A DNA stretch of 64,000 bases from JAFGDH01 sp964441265. Lineage in GTDB: Archaea; Aenigmatarchaeota; Aenigmatarchaeia; QMZP01; QMZT01. The notes beneath the pieces were generated by a model. That model was not told the origin of the DNA and did not search any database. It was given only the letters and a program-made list of their open reading frames with translations. A program made the position numbers and the translations under genes. Numbering within the stretch: position 1 is the stretch's first letter; every line of letters begins with the position of its first letter. The stretch is taken from contig CAYYKJ010000002.1 in NCBI GenBank assembly GCA_964441265.1, forward strand, positions 62,001 to 126,000, read 5' to 3'. Shown here piece after piece: positions 7,916 through 16,688 of this stretch.

Positions 7916-8557
7916 TCACATGATCTTCTCTATCCTCTTGATGCTCTCCAAGGGAGAGCATATGGTGAGTATGTCTCCCTCCTTTATCTTCATGTCCCTT
8001 TTGGGGACGATGAACTTTCCGCCCCTGTAGATGGCGGAGATGACGAACCCGTTTTCTGCCTTTCCCACCAATTTATTGGCGAATCCGGATTCCTTGGACA
8101 CACTCAGTTCGAATACCTCTCCTTTGCCCCCGCCCACGAGATTGACCAGGTGTTTACCGGGTTTTTCCAGGGATTTCTTGAAGGCGAGGACAGCCGTTGT
8201 GGTAGTATTTATTATGTTGGAAACACCCGTTTTCGCGAATATGGATTCGTTGTCGGCCTCGTTTATTCTGGATATGGTGTTGGGAACGTTCACGCTCTTG
8301 GCCATCTCACATATCATGAGGTTGGTCTTGTCGTCCCCGGTCATGGCCACCACGGAGTCCGAGTTCTCGAAATCGGCGTCCCTGAGTATGTTTATGTCCG
8401 AGCCGTCACCGTGCAGAACCAGAGCGTCCAGCTTCTCCGCGAGCTTCTCGGACAGCTTTTCGTCCTTCTCTATTATGACCACGTCGTCCTTCTCCTTTAT
8501 CAGGAGACGGGAGAGGGCCTCGCCGAGATTCCCCCCGCCGACAATAATGACCTTCAT
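7916..8557 (-). CDS. trkA: TrkA-type potassium transport regulator
   Basis: A 213-residue cytosolic NAD-binding regulator. The dinucleotide-binding Rossmann fold (GGGNLGEAL) starts at about residue 8, with the ribose-binding acidic residue after the second strand (VVIIEKD). A C-terminal TrkA-C domain (about 135-213) ends in a GDILTICSP strand. Such proteins gate TrkH or RCK-type potassium channels in response to NAD(H). No TrkH or channel gene is present in the window. ATG 8557 fits a TATA box (AATTTAAATC, 8579-8590) slightly better than ATG 8563. Confidence 0.88.
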   Translation of the reverse strand: MKVIIVGGGNLGEALSRLLIKEKDDVVIIEKDEKLSEKLAEKLDALVLHGDGSDINILRDADFENSDSVVAMTGDDKTNLMICEMAKSVNVPNTISRINEADNESIFAKTGVSNIINTTTTAVLAFKKSLEKPGKHLVNLVGGGKGEVFELSVSKESGFANKLVGKAENGFVISAIYRGGKFIVPKRDMKIKEGDILTICSPLESIKRIEKIM

Positions 8558-8608
8558 AAGCATATTTGAGCGGGGATGATTTAAATTGGTAACAGAGCAG
8601 CAAGAATT

Positions 8609-9127
8609 TCAGCCGCTCCCGATGAAAACCTTCATCACCACGACCTCAACGGGCATCCCCGGCTCCTTCAACATTCCGATCCTCTGGATCTCTTTCCCCC
8701 ACCTGATCTCCTCGCTCCTCTGCCCGCAGTCAAGTATCTTGTTTCCCTCGTCGTCCATACCGGTCGCATCGGACAGTATCATTATCCTCATGGGGAGCAT
8801 CCTGCTGCCGAAATCATCCTCGAACCGGACGTTGAGTTCCTTCTTGAGGCTGTTGAACTCAGCCCTCTTGCCACTCCCGCAATAGGTGTCGTCGAAATCC
8901 TCTATCCTGGAGGGACTGAAATACGGCCACTCATCGACGAGGCTCATGTTAGAGCCCGGGTTCGTGAGGACCTCCGAGACCCAAAGCGCCTTGGCCTGTA
9001 CCTCGTCCCCCTCGAATCTCCCGCTGAAATCCGATACGCTGAGGTTGAGATAGTTTATGGCGAAAACGATTATCATGAAAAACATCAGGCACGCCACCAC
9101 GAACTCGAATATGAACTGGCCCTTCAT
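8609..9127 (-). CDS. TadE/pilin-like membrane protein
   Basis: A 172-residue protein starting with a short positive end, then KGQFIFEFVVACLMFFMI. This resembles the G-x(4)-E-F processing and assembly motif of type IV pilin and TadE-like proteins, followed by one hydrophobic helix and a hydrophilic extracellular domain with three cysteines. It probably sits in the membrane with the C-terminal domain outside. It is transcribed away from the four lipoproteins that start at 9207, and the two share an 80-bp AT-rich divergent region. The exact family is not recognised. Confidence 0.65.
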   Translation of the reverse strand: MKGQFIFEFVVACLMFFMIIVFAINYLNLSVSDFSGRFEGDEVQAKALWVSEVLTNPGSNMSLVDEWPYFSPSRIEDFDDTYCGSGKRAEFNSLKKELNVRFEDDFGSRMLPMRIMILSDATGMDDEGNKILDCGQRSEEIRWGKEIQRIGMLKEPGMPVEVVVMKVFIGSG

Positions 9128-9206
9128 GATAGATATTCACCCGGGAGGTAAAATAAAGATATGCCCCTGAAATTGATTTTTATTTTAATGCCACCAATTA
9201 TTTACC

Positions 9207-10277
9207 ATGAAAACTCTCCTCCTTGCCTCTCTGGTGATGGCCCTGGTTCTCGTTTCAGGGTGCACCATACCCGGGACGACCATCGACATACCCTTCATAC
9301 CCGATTTTTTCGGGCCCAACATACAGGAGGAGACCCATGACGTGATCATCATCGACAGTCTCCAGACGGTCCCCTCCGCCGAGGTGAGGTCGGGACAGAC
9401 CATGACCGCGAGGGCATACATAAAGAACGTCCAGAACCCGGAGATGGCTCCCAAGAACAACGTGAAGATATCCCTCTACAACACCTGCGAGCTCTTTGAT
9501 CTGGACGAAGCAGCTAGCTTCTGCACCATGGGCAGCGAGGAGAAGATGGGGACGGACGGGAGCTGCATCATAGACAGGATGTTCCCCCAGTCCACCGCGG
9601 TCGCCGAGTGGGTTCTGAAGGCGAGGGATGTCAAGGTACAGACTCCCTGCAGGATGGGCGTGATGGTCCAGTACACATACTTCACACCCACCACATACAG
9701 GGTGACTTTCATAAACAAGCAGGAACTGGAAAGGCTGGTCACCCAGGACCAGTCCACCAGTTCCGGGGGGGTCGAGGGGAGGGCCGGAGAGGGCCCTGTC
9801 AAGTCCTACATGGGGGTCCAGAACCAGCCCATAGTCTATGATCCCGTGGCCGGGGGGAGCGGCATACTCTCCTTCTGGATGGAAAACAAGGGATACGGGC
9901 AGATTCCCATACCATCCAGGGACAACGTCTTTTTCGGGAATTGTGAGGACCTGACAGATCAGGGTTCCGGTCTGGGCGAAGAGACGAGCGAGATTTGCAT
10001 TGATATTTATCCCTCTGAGGGGGATGCCGGGGACCTAGTTCAGGCCAAGAATGAGAATGGGAATTGGGGTTCGGTTGAAGAGTGCATTAAGGATAGGATA
10101 GACGGTACCACCGCCTTCATAGGCAGAAAAACCCCGGAATACTCATGCGAGATCAGGGCAGCCCCGGGGTCCAACGTAAAGCTCCAGAAGACCTTCCAGA
10201 TAAACTCCGAAATCTCTTATCTTTACAAATTCACCAAGGAGATCGACGTGAACGTGAAGCCTGAAGTCTCCATGTGA
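9207..10277 (+). CDS. surface lipoprotein, first of four tandem paralogues
   Basis: A 356-residue exported protein with a hydrophobic signal and lipobox LVSGC (Cys19), so likely lipid-anchored outside the cell. Two beta-rich halves are seen. The first starts at DVIIIDSLQTVPSAEVRSGQ and contains an IKNVQNPE stretch, similar in pattern to CARDB-like adhesive or transport-related Ig folds. The second starts after a YTYFTPTTYRVTF strand and a KQELERLV segment. The same plan recurs in the next three genes. The stretch 9990-10100 uses ATT, AAT and GGG codons unlike its surroundings. Function is unknown. Confidence 0.75.
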   Translation: MKTLLLASLVMALVLVSGCTIPGTTIDIPFIPDFFGPNIQEETHDVIIIDSLQTVPSAEVRSGQTMTARAYIKNVQNPEMAPKNNVKISLYNTCELFDLDEAASFCTMGSEEKMGTDGSCIIDRMFPQSTAVAEWVLKARDVKVQTPCRMGVMVQYTYFTPTTYRVTFINKQELERLVTQDQSTSSGGVEGRAGEGPVKSYMGVQNQPIVYDPVAGGSGILSFWMENKGYGQIPIPSRDNVFFGNCEDLTDQGSGLGEETSEICIDIYPSEGDAGDLVQAKNENGNWGSVEECIKDRIDGTTAFIGRKTPEYSCEIRAAPGSNVKLQKTFQINSEISYLYKFTKEIDVNVKPEVSM

Positions 10278-10339
10278 TCCTAAAATAAAGATATAAAAGA
10301 ATGGCTACAATAATTAAACATACCAACAGAGGGAATGAT

Positions 10340-11314
10340 ATGATGAAAACATCAGACAGCAGTTATCTGAAGGTTTTGTTATTGGTCGCAGTGGTAATGA
10401 CAGTGATATCTTCCGGGTGCGTGACTTCTGATACCGGCGGATCAACCGGTCCGGGAGTGGTCATTGAAGAGTTCGAGCCCTCCCTCACGCAGGTGGAATC
10501 GAACGAGCCGGTCACCCTCCATCTAGAGGTCAGAAACAAAGGTGAGTACAACGGTCCGATGGGCAACGGGGTCCCTGTGGTGGCTGAACTCATGGGCATA
10601 GACACCACCGAATGGCAGGTTCTCCCGAGTGTTTATTCCGAGCCGATGTTCTTGTTCTCCCCGGATCTCGAATCCCAGACAGGGGGAGGCCTCGGGACGG
10701 TCAACTGGGATCTCATTTCTCCGATGCTTTCCCGGGGACAGAGGATCACGTACTCTCCCATAGCCAGGGTATACTACACTTATGAGACGGATGTCATAAA
10801 GCCGGTCTGGTTCGTCACCAAGGACGAGCTGGAAACAATCGTGCAGTCCGGCGGTTCGCTGACATCGGAACCCGCCGCATACACGTCGGGTCCCCTCACA
10901 GTGAACGTGAAGACAGGAAATTTCGTCGCCTCCAGGGAATGGATGGACAGCAAGTTCCAGCTGCAGATGAGTATATCCAACACGGGGAACGGCAACGTTT
11001 ACGGCAGGCAGAGACCCGTGGGCGTATACGTGGAATGGCCCAGCTTCGTGACCCCAGTGGGCGGAAGCTGCCCCAAGGAGATGGATTGGACCACCGGATA
11101 CGAAGACCTCCCGATGGGACTGACTCCGCCGACGACTCTGGGAAACTTCGTGAGACTCTGGGACACCAGGGAAACTGACATAACCTGCGAGTTCATGATG
11201 GTGGAGCCTCCTTCCAGCAAGACAAAGGCAAACTTCCACGTAAAACTTTCCTACATATACTATATCGACCAATCCACAGAGATAACTGTGAAGGGAGTAG
11301 AGGAGACCTTTTGA
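10340..11314 (+). CDS. surface lipoprotein, second tandem paralogue
   Basis: A 324-residue lipoprotein with a signal peptide and lipobox ISSGC (Cys27). It shares with its neighbours the GVVIEEFEPSLTQVESNEPV opening, an LEVRNKGE strand, and a middle YTYETDV...KDELETIV junction followed by a second CARDB-like repeat (ISNTGNGNVYG). An upstream ATG (10301) is discarded because a GATATAAAAG TATA box at 10288-10298 puts transcription initiation near 10320; ATG 10340 follows. A T-rich tract after the stop (11318-11334) may terminate transcription, so this copy appears to have its own unit. Confidence 0.75.
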   Translation: MMKTSDSSYLKVLLLVAVVMTVISSGCVTSDTGGSTGPGVVIEEFEPSLTQVESNEPVTLHLEVRNKGEYNGPMGNGVPVVAELMGIDTTEWQVLPSVYSEPMFLFSPDLESQTGGGLGTVNWDLISPMLSRGQRITYSPIARVYYTYETDVIKPVWFVTKDELETIVQSGGSLTSEPAAYTSGPLTVNVKTGNFVASREWMDSKFQLQMSISNTGNGNVYGRQRPVGVYVEWPSFVTPVGGSCPKEMDWTTGYEDLPMGLTPPTTLGNFVRLWDTRETDITCEFMMVEPPSSKTKANFHVKLSYIYYIDQSTEITVKGVEETF

Positions 11315-11347
11315 TTTCTTTTTATTTATTTTTACCAATAATATAGT

Positions 11348-12325
11348 ATGCTCTATCGATCACTTCCGGTTTTGTTCTTTTCCGTCGTTATGGTAGCCGC
11401 GGTCTCGGGCTGCACTTCCCTGGATTTTGCGGGCGGGTACAACTCCAACACCCCGGAAGGTGCCGGGGTGATAATAGAGAGCTTCCAGTCCAGCTTCTCC
11501 GAGGTCTTTTCGGGGGAGGAGGTGATCTTCACCGTGAAGGTCAGGAATTCGGGTTCTTTCAGAGCGGAGAATGGATTCGCGGAGATACTCGGGCTTGACC
11601 AGACATGGAAGCCCGTCAACGAAGAGCTGATGCTGGAGGGGGAGCTGCTCCCCAACGAGGAGGAATGCAGATATCCTCTCCATTCAATATCCCTGCTGCC
11701 TCCCGATCCTTCTTCCGGTATAAGGGGATCCGACAAGATATGCACGTGGTCCTACAGGGCACCCCGGGTGCAGAAAGGGCTTTCGGCAGATTACGAACCC
11801 AGGGTGAGGTTCTTCTACGATTACAAATCATATGCGGTGAGAACGGTCACGCTTGTCCCCTCCGGGGAGCTCAGGACACTCCAGGCGCAGGGAAAGCCCC
11901 TGCCCTCCGAGACCTCGGAAAGTTCGAACTCTCCGGTGGATGTCGGCATCGACATAGCGACGCCCGTAAGAACATTCGGCTACAGTGTGGTCTTTCCGGT
12001 GGTCATGAAGATAAAGAACATAGGCGACGGTACCATATGCTCCGATTCCTACAACTGCAAGATGTATTCCGCGGGAGGGCCCGAGTGGAACAGGTTGAGG
12101 ATGGAGATCATTCTGCCCCCCGATCTGGCGCTCTACGGGGATACCTGCTCGGGGGAGATGGAGCTGTACATACCCAGGGGATCCGAGCAGACGGTGACAT
12201 GCCAGGTACAGGCACCCATGCCCCGGTCGCTGACCCAGAAGACGGTCGCGGTCCGGGCGGAATACGGTTACTTTGTCGACAAGACCGCCCGCATAACCGT
12301 GAAATCCGCCCAAATAGCGGAGTAA
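11348..12325 (+). CDS. surface lipoprotein, third tandem paralogue
   Basis: A 325-residue lipoprotein with lipobox AVSGC (Cys22). Domain one opens with GVIIESFQSSFSEVFSGEEV and KVRNSGS. A YDYKSYAVRTVTLVPSGELR junction leads to domain two, with KIKNIGDGTIC and several cysteines likely to form disulfides outside the cell. An AT-rich segment before the ATG (11315-11345) can supply a promoter. Partners and ligand are unknown; repeated CARDB-like folds favour binding of proteins or polysaccharides. Confidence 0.75.
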   Translation: MLYRSLPVLFFSVVMVAAVSGCTSLDFAGGYNSNTPEGAGVIIESFQSSFSEVFSGEEVIFTVKVRNSGSFRAENGFAEILGLDQTWKPVNEELMLEGELLPNEEECRYPLHSISLLPPDPSSGIRGSDKICTWSYRAPRVQKGLSADYEPRVRFFYDYKSYAVRTVTLVPSGELRTLQAQGKPLPSETSESSNSPVDVGIDIATPVRTFGYSVVFPVVMKIKNIGDGTICSDSYNCKMYSAGGPEWNRLRMEIILPPDLALYGDTCSGEMELYIPRGSEQTVTCQVQAPMPRSLTQKTVAVRAEYGYFVDKTARITVKSAQIAE

Positions 12326-12363
12326 CCGTGAAAACATAAAAATCCGCCGGCTCAATCATAATC

Positions 12364-13284
12364 ATGTATCGCAACCTGACATTGCTGCTTTTGGGCGCTC
12401 TCTTCGTGTCGCTGGTTTCCGGTTGCACGTCCCCCCTTTCCGGAGGAAGCTCCATGGGAAGCGGCGTGGTGATCGAGGATTTTTCCCCGGATTTCTCACG
12501 GGTCAGTTCAGGAGAGCCATTCCAGCTGATGCTCAGGATAAGGAACACCGGTTCGAAGACAGCCCGGAATGTTAACGTCGAGCTGTACAACGTCGGTCAG
12601 GAATTCGCCTGCACCGGCGGCTGCGGAATCATAAATTCACTTCTTCCCCCGGACACCGAGTCCGGCTCCCGGGGAGAGTCCAGGACGTGCATCTGGGAAT
12701 GCACGGCACCTTACGGGTCACCCCCGGGGATTTCGGTCTCATACAACCCCTCGGTGAGGGTGAGATACGGATATTCGAGTGACGTGGTGAGGACCATAAC
12801 CCTCGCTTCGCAGGACGAGATCAGGGACCTCCAGGACTCCGGGAGGACACTCCCGGTGGACACGGTGAGTTCTTCATCCTCCCCCGTCAGGATGGACGTG
12901 GAGCTTAATTCCCCCGTGAGGTACTGGGAGGGGAGGGGGACGATATCTTCACCGCTCTCCATCAGTGTAACCAACGTGGGCGGAGGGACTGTCTGCTATC
13001 CTGACTGCGGGAGCCCGGAGAACATGAACAGGGTGGTGGTGGAATCCCAGAACATTCTGGGCGACATGGGCATAGAGGAATGTGACATAGGCATAGCGGG
13101 CAAGCCGGTCACCCTCTGGCAGGGCAGCGGGAGGACGGTGCGCTGCAATCTCGTGATATACGGTCTGACTCCCTCCTTCAGCCGGGTCAAGAAGACCTTC
13201 CGCGTGAGATCGGAATACGAATATTCTATAACCCGGGACACCGCTTTGGAGGTCGCCGGAAGGCAGGACGCCCCTCTAGTCTGA
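12364..13284 (+). CDS. surface lipoprotein, fourth tandem paralogue
   Basis: A 306-residue lipoprotein with lipobox LVSGC (Cys21), the same two-domain plan (GVVIEDFSPDFSRVSSGEPF, RIRNTGS; then YGYSSDVVRTITL and VTNVGGGTVC), and about ten cysteines after the lipobox, more than in the other copies. Its last nine bases overlap the 3' end of the convergent endonuclease Q gene. The four copies have diverged strongly outside the shared motifs, which points to old duplications rather than recent ones. Confidence 0.75.
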   Translation: MYRNLTLLLLGALFVSLVSGCTSPLSGGSSMGSGVVIEDFSPDFSRVSSGEPFQLMLRIRNTGSKTARNVNVELYNVGQEFACTGGCGIINSLLPPDTESGSRGESRTCIWECTAPYGSPPGISVSYNPSVRVRYGYSSDVVRTITLASQDEIRDLQDSGRTLPVDTVSSSSSPVRMDVELNSPVRYWEGRGTISSPLSISVTNVGGGTVCYPDCGSPENMNRVVVESQNILGDMGIEECDIGIAGKPVTLWQGSGRTVRCNLVIYGLTPSFSRVKKTFRVRSEYEYSITRDTALEVAGRQDAPLV

Positions 13285-14523
13285 ACGGAACTGTCCGAGC
13301 GTCTTCTGTGATCCGATATTTTCCGAATCAATATCCTTTATCTCACCATAGACACCGTCGGATCCCGCCTTTATCCTAACGTCACCATTCCTTATCCTCA
13401 TGATCAGGCCGGCGATCCTTTCGCTGGTCATCTCCTTCATTTCTTTCAAGCCCGCTTCCATCAGGACACCCAGCTCCGATCCGAATGCCCGGGTAAGTTT
13501 TCCATATTCCTCCCACACCCTCCTCGAATTTACACTGCTCCCCATTGCCCTGGCCAGTATCTCCGAGAGGGGTATCAGGCGGTGGAATTCCTTCGTTCCG
13601 TCCGGTCTGGATCCCTCCGGCCTGTCAGCGAGCTCCTCCACCCTGTGGAGCACACCCAGTGTAAGGGGCTTGCCGCACACCGGACAGATGTTCCTGTTCT
13701 TCTCCGCTTCTACCGGATTCATGGACACCCCGCAGTTCCTGTGCCCGTCGTAGTGGTATTTCCCCTTCTCGGGGAAGAATTCAAGCGTGCCCCTGAGCCC
13801 GTCCCCGGTCCTGATCGCATTCGTAATTCCATCGTAATTCAACTCTTTCAGACCGAACATGGTGGCCTCCCTGCCTATCCTCCACGGCCACATGGAATGG
13901 GAATCGGAGAAGGAGACCAGCGAATATTCATCCAGAGCGGAAATCCTCCAGTTCATTGGGGGATCCGAGCTGAGGCCGGTCTCCAGGGCGTGTATGTGCC
14001 TACTCTGATCCTGATAACATTCTCCCACGGAATCGAAACCCGATTTAGAACCAAAAACTGAAAACCATGGTGTCCACACATGGGCGGGTATGGTCATTAT
14101 CCTCTCCGATATCCCCCTGAGATTTTCGACCAGTTCGGGGCAGGAGAACCCGAATATGGGCCTCCCGTCGTAATCCAGTCTCCCTTTGGTCGATAGCCAC
14201 GACCTTATCTGTTCAACGGTCTCGAAATCAGGTGCAAGTATTAGGTTGTGAATCCTTCTGGTTTTCCCGTTCTGGCCGTATATGTTGGAAATTTCTGTCG
14301 ACAGAAGAAAATTGAAACCGGATTTCGATTTGAGTATGCCGCTCCCGTCTTCCTCTAGGCTCCCTTTCAATATCTCCAGCCATTTGGGGTGGGTGAAATC
14401 CCCTGTTCCGAGCAGGTTGATCCCCTTCATCCCCGCGTATTTTTCCAGGTTGTTCATGGTTATGTTCTTGCTGGTGGCCCTTGAGTGCGGGCTGTGCAGA
14501 TGCAGGTCGGCGGTTATTTTCAT
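13276..14523 (-). CDS. endonuclease Q-family DNA repair nuclease
   Basis: A 415-residue PHP-domain protein. ADLHLHSPHSRATS at the N-terminus gives the first metal-binding histidines; GDFTHP, the PAHVWTPWF segment and SFSDSHS supply the later ones. A four-cysteine zinc motif (a single Cys of CGVS, then CPVCG) precedes a VEELADRPEG stretch typical of the family. Endonuclease Q nicks DNA 5' of deaminated bases such as deoxyuridine and hypoxanthine, which matters most in hot or long-lived archaeal DNA. Length is normal. It is separated from tRNA-Ile by 45 bp and is probably leaderless (TATA-like AATTTATAATTG near 14553). Confidence 0.88.
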   Translation of the reverse strand: MKITADLHLHSPHSRATSKNITMNNLEKYAGMKGINLLGTGDFTHPKWLEILKGSLEEDGSGILKSKSGFNFLLSTEISNIYGQNGKTRRIHNLILAPDFETVEQIRSWLSTKGRLDYDGRPIFGFSCPELVENLRGISERIMTIPAHVWTPWFSVFGSKSGFDSVGECYQDQSRHIHALETGLSSDPPMNWRISALDEYSLVSFSDSHSMWPWRIGREATMFGLKELNYDGITNAIRTGDGLRGTLEFFPEKGKYHYDGHRNCGVSMNPVEAEKNRNICPVCGKPLTLGVLHRVEELADRPEGSRPDGTKEFHRLIPLSEILARAMGSSVNSRRVWEEYGKLTRAFGSELGVLMEAGLKEMKEMTSERIAGLIMRIRNGDVRIKAGSDGVYGEIKDIDSENIGSQKTLGQFRSD

Positions 14524-14568
14524 AATTGAACCCAGAACTGTATTGTAATGAAAATTTATAATTGAAAA

Positions 14569-14714
14569 TGGGCTCGTGGGGATTCGAACCCCAGACTTCC
14601 GCGGAAAAAACCGTTAAGTTCAGACCTCTTCGGCTTTCCTTGGTCAAAACTCCCGGGCTGATCACCCGGGGGCCCTATAAGACCGACGCTCTAACCAAGC
14701 TGAGCTACGAGCCC
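14569..14714 (-). tRNA. tRNA-Ile (anticodon UAU) with two introns
   Basis: Read on the minus strand: acceptor GGGCTCG (14714-14708), D stem GCTC/GAGC, anticodon stem TCGGT (14686-14682) with GCCGA (14634-14630), loop CTTATA plus A, T arm TGGGG-TTCGAAT-CCCCA, acceptor CGAGCCC and discriminator A (14569). A 40-nt intron lies at position 37/38 (14675-14636), containing a CCCGGG hairpin. A second insert of about 31 nt lies in the variable region (14627-14597, position 45/46). Removing both leaves a 75-nt tRNA with variable loop AGGTC. Flanking pairs fit bulge-helix-bulge geometry, loosely at each site. CCA is not encoded. The anticodon reading follows from the CUUAUAA loop. Confidence 0.8.
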
Positions 14715-14935
14715 GTTTTATAGCGGCTGTCTACAGCCATGATGTAATTTATCTGTCAAAAAGGTTTAAATTTGTTATAACAAAACACCCGAAACATGCC
14801 CCATACGGGGAAATGTTTAAAAAACAGTTGTTTATAATAATATATCCCTTTCATAAAGGGGGAAAACATGAACACGCAGTCTGACGGGTTCACAGTTTTC
14901 CGTAATAATTGAATTTGATCATGGAGGTGATTGAA
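14715..14935 (+). promoter_or_regulatory. thermosome upstream region with leader
   Basis: This 221-bp gap carries a TATA-like TTTAAAT near 14764, an AT-rich TTATAATAATATAT at about 14832-14846, an inverted repeat CCCTTT-cat-AAAGGG (about 14847-14861), and a strong Shine-Dalgarno GGAGGTGA at 14923-14930, which decides the thermosome start at 14936. A 14-codon open frame (14868-14912) lies between. The promoter actually used cannot be told from sequence. Confidence 0.4.
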
Positions 14936-16591
14936 ATGAATGGGCAAAACATGATGCAGCCCATTTTTGTGTTGCCTGAAGGAACGAGCAGGACAAGAGG
15001 TAAGGATGCGCAGAAGAACAACATAGACGCCGCGAAGACGATATCCGACACCATAAAGACGACTCTCGGCCCGAAGGGCATGGACAAGATGCTTGTGGAC
15101 TCTCTCGGAGACGTTACCATAACCAACGACGGAGCCACAATACTAGATGAGATGCAGATAGAGCACCCGGCAGCAAAGATGCTGGCGGAGATCGCGAAAA
15201 CGCAGAACGAGGAGGTCGGAGACGGGACGACCACGGCGGTCGTTATAGCGGGGGAGCTTCTCAAGGAGGCCCAGAGCCTTCTCGATCAGCAGATTCATCC
15301 CACCGTCATAACCAAGGGATTCAGGCTCGCCAAGTTCAGGGCGCTCGAGGAGCTGGAGAAGCTTGCGGAGCCGATAACCATAGATGACGAGAAGACCCTG
15401 AGAAAGATCGCCAATACGGCGATAACCGGGAAATCCGCTGAAAAGGCCTCGGATATTTTCACGGCCCTCTCCGTCAAGGCAGTGAAAAAGATAGCCGAAA
15501 GAAGCAGCGACGGGATCACCGTAGAAACAGACAACATAAAGATCGAAAAGAAGCAGGGAGGATCGATGGCGGACACCGTGCTCATAGAGGGCGTCGTGCT
15601 GGACAAGGAGATCGTCCATTCGGCAATGCCCAGGAGTGCGGAGAGGGCAAAGATAGTGCTGCTCGATTCCGCACTCGAGGTCAAAGAGCTGGAAGGGGAT
15701 GCGAAGATAAACATAGATTCACCCGACAAAATGCAGGCCTTCCTGGACCAGCAGGAGACCAGCCTGAAGGAGATGGTTGACAAGATAATCGCATCTGGGG
15801 CCAACGTGGTTTTCTGCCAGAAGGGCATAGACGACGTTGCCCAGCACTACCTTTCCAAGGCCGGAATAATGGCGGCCAGGAGGGTCAAAAAATCGGATAT
15901 GGAAGCGCTTTCCAGGGCAACCGGCGCGAAGATAGTCTCCAACGTCAAGGACCTCTCCAGGGAAGAGCTCGGATACGCGGGCATAGTTCACGAGAAGAGG
16001 GTTTCCGGGGACGAGATGATATTCGTGGAGAAATGCAGGGACCCGAAATCCGTAACCCTCCTTGTGAGGGGCGGTTCCGAGCACGTGGTCGACGAGGTCG
16101 AAAGGGCAGTCGAGGACGCCGTCAAGGGAGTCATAGCCGCCCTTGAGCTGGGAAAGATCGTGCCCGGAGGAGGGGCGATCGAGACGGAGGTCTCAAAGAA
16201 ACTCCGCAAATATGCGGGCTCCTTCAGCGGAAGGGAGCAGCTCGCCATCAGCTCGTTCGCTAACGCGCTGGAGTCCATACCCAGGAGCCTGGCGGAGAAC
16301 GCGGGGCTTGATCCCATAGACAAGCTGGCTCAGATGAAGGCGAAGCACGACAAAGCCGGAGGCACGGGTTTCGGCCTGGACGTCTTCACAGGAAGAGTCC
16401 AGGACATGTTCGCCGACGGGGTCGTAGAGCCACTCAAGATAAAGCAGCAGGCCCTGAAGTCCGCATCGGAGGTCTCGGAGATGATACTCAGGATAGACGA
16501 CACCATCTCCGCCGGCCAGAAAGAGGGCGGGGGACCGCCCCAATCCCCGCCGCCAGGGGCCATGGGAGGCATGGGCGGGGGAATGATGTAA
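14936..16591 (+). CDS. thsA: thermosome (group II chaperonin) subunit
   Basis: A 551-residue ATP-dependent folding chaperonin subunit that assembles into a double ring in the cytosol. Seen are the N-terminal PIFVLPEGTSRTRGKDAQ segment, the nucleotide-binding LGPKGMDKML, NDGATIL and GDGTTT motifs, the apical helical protrusion region, the GGGAIE motif, and a C-terminal Gly-Gly-Met tail that faces the ring cavity. The start at 14936 is fixed by a full Shine-Dalgarno GGAGGTGA five bases upstream, stronger than at most genes here. Only one chaperonin gene is present in the window. Confidence 0.97.
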   Translation: MNGQNMMQPIFVLPEGTSRTRGKDAQKNNIDAAKTISDTIKTTLGPKGMDKMLVDSLGDVTITNDGATILDEMQIEHPAAKMLAEIAKTQNEEVGDGTTTAVVIAGELLKEAQSLLDQQIHPTVITKGFRLAKFRALEELEKLAEPITIDDEKTLRKIANTAITGKSAEKASDIFTALSVKAVKKIAERSSDGITVETDNIKIEKKQGGSMADTVLIEGVVLDKEIVHSAMPRSAERAKIVLLDSALEVKELEGDAKINIDSPDKMQAFLDQQETSLKEMVDKIIASGANVVFCQKGIDDVAQHYLSKAGIMAARRVKKSDMEALSRATGAKIVSNVKDLSREELGYAGIVHEKRVSGDEMIFVEKCRDPKSVTLLVRGGSEHVVDEVERAVEDAVKGVIAALELGKIVPGGGAIETEVSKKLRKYAGSFSGREQLAISSFANALESIPRSLAENAGLDPIDKLAQMKAKHDKAGGTGFGLDVFTGRVQDMFADGVVEPLKIKQQALKSASEVSEMILRIDDTISAGQKEGGGPPQSPPPGAMGGMGGGMM

Positions 16592-16688
16592 ATCATCCCC
16601 GGCGCGTGTCCGCATGCGCCTCCTCTCTCCCATTTCTTTTTCCGGTTTCCGGAAAACATTTATATTGGGGTGAGCATAAATAATTATT

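Noticed and set aside
13276..13284. Overlapping 3' ends of convergent genes as a special signal
   Set aside because: Similar short overlaps (4 bases at 43423, 14 bases at 58783) recur in the window and look like general compactness.
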